Of a stretch of DNA of 64,000 nt, positions 59,328 through 64,000 are shown piece after piece; position 1 is the stretch's first letter, and each line of letters starts with the position of its first letter. This DNA comes from Thamnaconus septentrionalis (Eukaryota; Chordata; Actinopteri; Tetraodontiformes; Monacanthidae), in the NCBI GenBank assembly GCA_009823395.1, contig CM020502.1:26848944-26912943 (forward strand), given 5' to 3'. The notes under the pieces were generated by a model. That model saw only the letters and a list, made by a program, of their open reading frames with translations, searched no databases and was not told the DNA's origin. A program made the translations under genes and the position numbers.

Positions 59328-60410
59328 GTCACTCAGCCTGCTGCTGCTGCCACAGAGGTTTAATTTTATTTCTCTTGTTCTCAATGAAACGCGACAACAT
59401 CGACGTGTAAAGATGTTTCAGAGGAGTCATCCTGTGTGTTGTGTATGTGTGTGCGTGTGCGTGCGTGTATGTGTCAGCCACTTGGTTGCGCGACCACAGG
59501 TGCGCCTGCAGCACTCGGCAGCCACGAGCGGCTTCCTGTTCCAATTACGCCTCCCTCTTGTTCGCCGTGAGACAAAACGTCTCCGACTCAAAAAAAACAA
59601 AATGATTCAGCGGCGGCGGCGGTGAACAATCTTTGACGCACGAGAACCTCGGAGAGTGCGAAAAGCAGTGGCGGCGGCAGCGGCCGCTGACGACATCCTC
59701 CCACCAGTCAGGTGAAAACTACGTTGTTCTTTTTGCTTTCTGTCTGTGTCTTTTTTATCCCGGCTGCTGATTGAATTGTGACAGATGCGACGACTCGCGC
59801 AGCAAAAAATCAACATCTGGCAGCAGCGGCGGCGATTCAGCGTCATAAATTGCCAAATTGCGCGTGACAGCAATTTGGCAATTTATTACATTTTTTCACT
59901 TTCTTCGTCTTTGCTCAGCACAACAAAGAAACCCTCCAGACTTGAAAACAGCGGCGATCTCTGAGCACTTTCACCGTTATTAGACAGTAACGTCTTCATT
60001 TTGGGCTGAACTGTCCCTTGATTGGAGACCTTGAAGACCTTCAGCTTGTCCCCGCCCCCCTTCAACTATGGACAGAAATGAAAGCGTTTTTTTTTCTGCA
60101 CTGCAGGCAGAAAAAAAAAAATGTTCAGAGATAACAATAATGAAAAAAACCCCAGTCGTCTCTCATTCAGGTTTAAAACGAGCGTTGGCTCTCCCTCCAT
60201 CAGAGGGACAGTCTGCCCCGGCGCTGCCAGCCCGGCTGATGGATGTCCCGGGACTTGTTTACTCTGCAGAATATCGATACCGTCTGGTGGGAGTCGGTGG
60301 GGGGTGAGAAGCTCGACGTGCAGCTTCTGTGACCTGATTCAGGATCTGCCTGCCTGGGCGAAATGAGAAAATAGTCAAAGTAAAGAAAATATATATATAT
60401 ATATATGTAC
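59328..60410. other. Intron sequence after the syt1 coding exon
   Basis: Unique sequence with CGG/GGC triplets near 59609-59622 and 59668-59690. The LPPWA-encoding next exon was looked for here and not found. Confidence 0.6.
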
Positions 60411-60791
60411 AGTACACTACCAGTCAAAAGTTTGGACACACCTTCTCATGTAATGGATTTTCTTTATCTTTACCCCTTTTTACATTGCAGGTACATATTG
60501 AAGACATCAAAAATATCCAACAAATAACAAGATATATGTAATTTTGCAGCAAAGAAAAGCAACGTAAATGAGCGTAGATAAGCTTTTTATGAAAGGTGGC
60601 TATTTTGAAGAATTTAAATATAAAGTGAGTTTGAGTTATTTGGCACTTTTATTGTTTCCTACATAATTCCATGTGTGTTCATACGTAGTTTTGATGTCTT
60701 CAGTGAGAAACTGCAATGTCAAAAGTCATGAGAATGAAAGAAAAGACATTCAATTCATAGGATGTGTCCAAACTTTTGACTGGTAGTGTAT
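60411..60791. mobile_element. Miniature Tc1/mariner element with well-preserved ends
   Basis: Left end TACACTACCAGTCAAAAGTT and right end AACTTTTGACTGGTAGTGTA are exact inverses and abut TA at both sides, as Tc1/mariner insertion requires. The 381-bp body has no transposase. It lies in the intron after the first syt1 coding exon, next to an (AT)n tract at 60390-60406. Confidence 0.9.
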
Positions 60792-61258
60792 ATAAAAATA
60801 AAAGTGTCCACCGTGCGTCAGGTGCTGGTTCACGCTGAACAGGAAGAAGGTTGACGGAATGGTAGGAGGTGCAGAGATAAACATCACGGCCATCACGGCC
60901 GCCGGAGGAAATTAGAGGTGGAAATGAAAACAGATGATGATTGCACCAAAATACGCTCAATTATTCAATTTAAGATGGCAAAAAATACATCTCCCAGAGT
61001 CCGTTTTCAAATCACACACGCTCACACACACACGCACCATCTGAGCCTCCGCTGGTAATCGTGCTGCACCATATTGCAGCTCGTCGGAGGAGATCTGGGA
61101 GGCAAAAGGCAGCATATTGAATTTGTCAGTAAGTCTTTGAAGGACTTTTATTTTCCTTCCTCCCGATAACAATTAACCTCAGAAACGCGGCGACGGTCTG
61201 TCTGATGGGCGGCAGCCAGCGCCTCCGGATTGGCTGGAGACGGCAGAGACAGGAGACA

Positions 61259-61823
61259 TTTCATGGAGAATTAGCAAATTAGCAATTAGCTCCTCGTCTC
61301 TGTTTGTGGCTTTGCTGGGAACGTTTTGTGCATTTTGGCCTTTAGTTGGGTAAACAGGAAGACAAACAAAACAGCACGTTAGAAGTGGAATAATACTGCG
61401 TCGTTACACATTATCACAGCTACACATGGACAACATATAAATCCAATAAAATTGATCGATCTTCATCGGTTATCATCCGCCAAAACATGTCAAGGTCGGA
61501 CAAACAGAACCCTTGTCTGGACAAAAAAAAGACACAAACCCATGAAGTGGGATATAGTCAATAAAAACTGAAGTCAAAGATTCAACCATGTGTAAAAAAA
61601 CCCCGACAATAACCGATGAAGATCAGTCGATTTCATTGGATGTATATGTTGTCTGTGTGTAGTTGTGATAATGTGTTGCTCTGCAGTAATATTCTGCCTC
61701 TGACGTGCTGTTTTGTTTGTCTTCCCGTTTACCCAACTAAAGGCCAAAATGACCAAAACGTTCCCAGTGAAGCCGCAAACAGAGACGAGGAGCTAATTGC
61801 TAATTCGCTAATTTCCCATGAAA
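61259..61823. repeat. Large imperfect inverted repeat (216-bp arms, 134-bp spacer)
   Basis: Left arm 61259-61474 and right arm 61609-61823 are inverses of each other. By eye identity is near 90% in the outer 120 bp (TTAGCAATTAGCTCCTCGTC against GACGAGGAGCTAATTGCTAA) and lower toward the spacer. Part of the spacer (GACACAAACCCATGAAGTGG...AAAACTGAAG, 61531-61572) recurs as a direct repeat just after the right arm (61843-61867). A transcript through it would fold into a long hairpin. It lies in the intron after the first syt1 coding exon. No transposase and no known terminal motif. Confidence 0.85.
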
Positions 61824-62492
61824 ACAAAGAAAAAAAAAACGAAGACACAAACTCATGAAAACTGAAGACATAATGAATACAACCCAACATCTTCCAACTT
61901 GACCGTCCGTCCCAGGAAGCGGCGGCCGCTGAAAAATGTCCAGAATCTGAACCTGAAGGTGGCGCCACAGCGAGGACGCTCCATTGTTTCCCTTGCAACG
62001 GCGTTTAGGGGAAGCGTTGAAAAGTGATTGGCGGCTGGCGGAACAGCAAACACGGGTTTCATCACGGGGACACGCAGCACACGCGTGCGTGCGCACACAC
62101 ACATACACGCACACACACACAGCCATTAGAGAAACTCCATTTTCCGCATCGCCTCGCTCGCTCGTTCACCGCGACAACAGATAAGTGAGTTGAAGTGCCC
62201 CACTCTCTCCTCTCTCTCTCTCTCTCGCTCTCCCTCTCACCCAACCCTCCCTCTCCTCCTCCTCCTCGCTCTGTTTCCCTGTGGAGGGACGACGCTCTTG
62301 CCGCCGCCGCCGTTGCCGTTAATTAGGGGACGCTTTCTTTCACTGCTTCCTGGGACTCCAGGTTCCTTTAATTAACGGAACACGGAATTGGCTTCCAGCC
62401 GAGGACGCCGCGTCACGCGTGACGGATCAGACAGCGGCCGAGCGAGTCGCTCCACCGTGTTCTGTCAACCTCCATTGGGGGAATTTGGGGAT

Positions 62493-62500
62493 TGACGTCA
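62493..62500. promoter_or_regulatory. Palindromic CRE (CREB-type site) with A/T-rich CArG-like neighbour
   Basis: TGACGTCA is the full palindromic cAMP response element. About 15 bp later TTGCCATATAAGCAG gives a TATA/CArG-like motif. The site lies in the intron after the first syt1 coding exon. Function is inferred from motif alone. Confidence 0.35.
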
Positions 62501-63006
62501 CAATATATATTTTTGCCATATAAGCAGCCCAGATTTAAGCGCGTTGGATAAAATCTGGAAATCTGAATCTAAATTTAATCTAAAGCTACAAATCGTGAAT
62601 TTCTTCCTCGACTCGACTCGACAGGATCATTTTTCCCATGCACCGCCAAAAACAATGAAAAAAAATGTAAAGCCCCCAGACTGAGTGAGTGAAGTTGTGT
62701 GTTTTGTCTCAGTGTCTCCTGCAGTTAGTGACTCACACAGATTCCCTCTCGTACAAACACAGCCGGCGGGCACCGACCGACCTGTTCGTTCATCCACCTG
62801 ATGGTCTCATGTTTTCTCAAAGAGTCGACTGGCGGATCCGTAGCACCCGAGGCGACGCCCACGCCCTGGATCCCCGCCGTTATTTCGGAGCATCGCTGGC
62901 TGTTTTTCCTCGGAGGAGAGTGCCTATTGATTTTGTCAGCAGAATATCGATTTTTTTCCCTCCTCCTCTTCTCTCTCTCTCTTCCCTCCTCGGTTAAAAC
63001 AAAAAT

Positions 63007-63038
63007 AAAAGAAAGAAAGAAAGAAAGAAAGAAAGAAA
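63007..63038. repeat. (AAAG)n microsatellite
   Basis: Perfect tetranucleotide repeat. Confidence 0.9.
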
Positions 63039-63228
63039 CGCCACTGAGTCTTTGAGCCTGGCCCCAGAGGTGACAGCCTCTAATGCACTTTCATGTTTTG
63101 ATGGGTCTGTTTGGAGTTTATTCCTCACATCAAGTCTCCAGGTGGGGAAGATACTTCTCTGTTTTTCCTGCAGATTGCTCAGGTTGTTCAGCTCCTTCCA
63201 GAAGCTCAGACATAATCAAAGCTCTGCT

Positions 63229-63284
63229 CTTCTCCTTCTTCTTCTCCTTCTTCTTCTTCTTCTTCTTCTTCTTCTTCTTCTTCT
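63229..63284. repeat. (CTT)n microsatellite
   Basis: CTT repeat with TCC interruptions at the left. Confidence 0.95.
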
Positions 63285-63395
63285 GATCCTCTCGGCTTGT
63301 CTTCCGCTCTTCGTCTTGATCTAAACCGAGTCCATCCATCACAGAGGCCTCGCCGTTTAAAAATGTCACACTCAGAAAATCTCTCACTTCATTCA

Positions 63396-63450
63396 TCCCT
63401 TCCTTCCTTCCTTCCTTCCTTCCTTCCTTCCTTCCTTCCCTCCTTCCTTT
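63396..63450. repeat. (CCTT)n microsatellite
   Basis: CCTT repeat with one CCCT near the right end. Confidence 0.95.
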
Positions 63451-63882
63451 CCGTCCTCTCTCCCGTCATCCTGCAAGTTTTCCCCCCTTCTGACCTCGGA
63501 GTCTTCCTCCTTTAATTTAATGCAGATTAGGCTTTTATGTGGGTGCAGGAGGAGGGGGAGGAGGAGGACCTGTGAGAGGCTTTTTCTTTCTTTTTTGTGT
63601 CTCCCTCCTCATTTTCTCAGCCTTAAATCTCAGCACAAAGGGACTAATTTCATAGCGGCTGCTGCGCCGTCAAATCCCCGTGAAGCCGTTCACCGCGCAT
63701 CGCCGCCCGTCACGCTCCAACCTCGGCCATCGCCGCTCCAAAGTCGCTGAAGCCTCTGTTTAAATGGCGAGTGGGAAATGCCAACATCTGTTACTTCCAC
63801 CGCCGCCGCCGCCGCCGCTGCTCGTCGGGACCAATCGTTAGGAGTCTGCCACGTCTTGATTGGACCGTGGCCGCTGGCATCG

Positions 63883-63921
63883 CTGTGTGTGTGTGTGTTT
63901 GCCACTGCGCCAAGCCCTGAG

Positions 63922-63959
<38 letters not shown>
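63883..63959. repeat. (GT)8 and (AC)17 in inverse orientation
   Basis: GT run at 63883-63899 and AC run at 63925-63959, only 25 bp apart, so a short hairpin is possible. Confidence 0.9.
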
Positions 63960-63961
<2 letters not shown>

Positions 63962-64000
63962 CCAGCTTTATCTCACCTGTCAGGTGGTGTAATCACTTTT

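Larger units (their letters stand above)
61824..64000. other. Intron sequence to the window end
   Basis: Holds CT runs (62207-62235), the CRE at 62493, AAAG, CTT, CCTT, GT and AC microsatellites. The second syt1 coding exon was not found before base 64000. Confidence 0.6.

Noticed and set aside
58861..59625. 254-codon plus-strand Leu/Ser frame after the syt1 exon
   Set aside because: It lies in the CCT/CTT pyrimidine tract. Not a membrane protein.
60340..60365. CTGCCTGCCTGGGCGAAATG, considered as the start of the second syt1 coding exon (LPPWA)
   Set aside because: It would read LPAWAK and then stop at once. No transmembrane helix follows and no acceptor precedes it.

Overview
This window comes from a vertebrate genome, most likely a teleost fish. 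It has almost no protein-coding sequence. It carries teleost-type interspersed repeats (miniature Tc1/mariner copies, inverted-repeat elements ending in AAAGGTCCAGTGTG, a SINE/LINE tail ending in ATGG repeats, CR1/L2-like LINE 3' ends) and a very high density of microsatellites. There are no operons, CRISPR arrays or bacterial features. Nearly all open reading frames longer than 60 codons are chance frames or lie in (AC)n, (GA)n and (CTT)n repeats.

One coding exon is clear: bases 58278-58455 on the plus strand encode the first 59 residues of synaptotagmin-1 (syt1), the calcium sensor of synaptic vesicles. The exon stops just before the transmembrane segment, at a GTGAGT donor in phase 1. I could not find the next exon (transmembrane segment and C2 domains) before the right edge, so the intron after it exceeds 5.5 kb. 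The 58 kb upstream would then be the 5' flank and 5' untranslated introns of syt1, in line with the long 5' non-coding part of this gene in other vertebrates. Two non-coding exons are proposed from splice signals: 22738-22845, which contains a CAG repeat, and 54591-54712, which contains an upstream ATG. A further exon or alternative promoter may end at the donor at 31703. These are predictions from sequence only.

Layout: 1-22 kb is mostly unique sequence with dispersed transposon relics. 22-29 kb holds a candidate untranslated exon, a small hAT-like element and a 16-bp minisatellite. 29.9-33.7 kb is a dense microsatellite cluster with a GA-rich promoter-like block. 33.8-34.06 kb holds an ETS-like minisatellite, a near-perfect REST/NRSF site (RE1) and a second RE1 with expanded spacing. 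34-56 kb is largely unique, with short AT-rich homeodomain/POU-type motif clusters and a few transposon copies. At 56.9-59.3 kb the syt1 coding exon sits between a 400-bp purine tract and a 450-bp pyrimidine tract. 60-64 kb is intronic, with a miniature Tc1 element and a large imperfect inverted repeat with 216-bp arms.

The strongest functional reading is a neuronal gene whose 5' region holds a REST silencer pair, candidate 5' untranslated exons and much repeat-derived structure. No conservation or expression data were available, so the regulatory calls rest on motif recognition alone.
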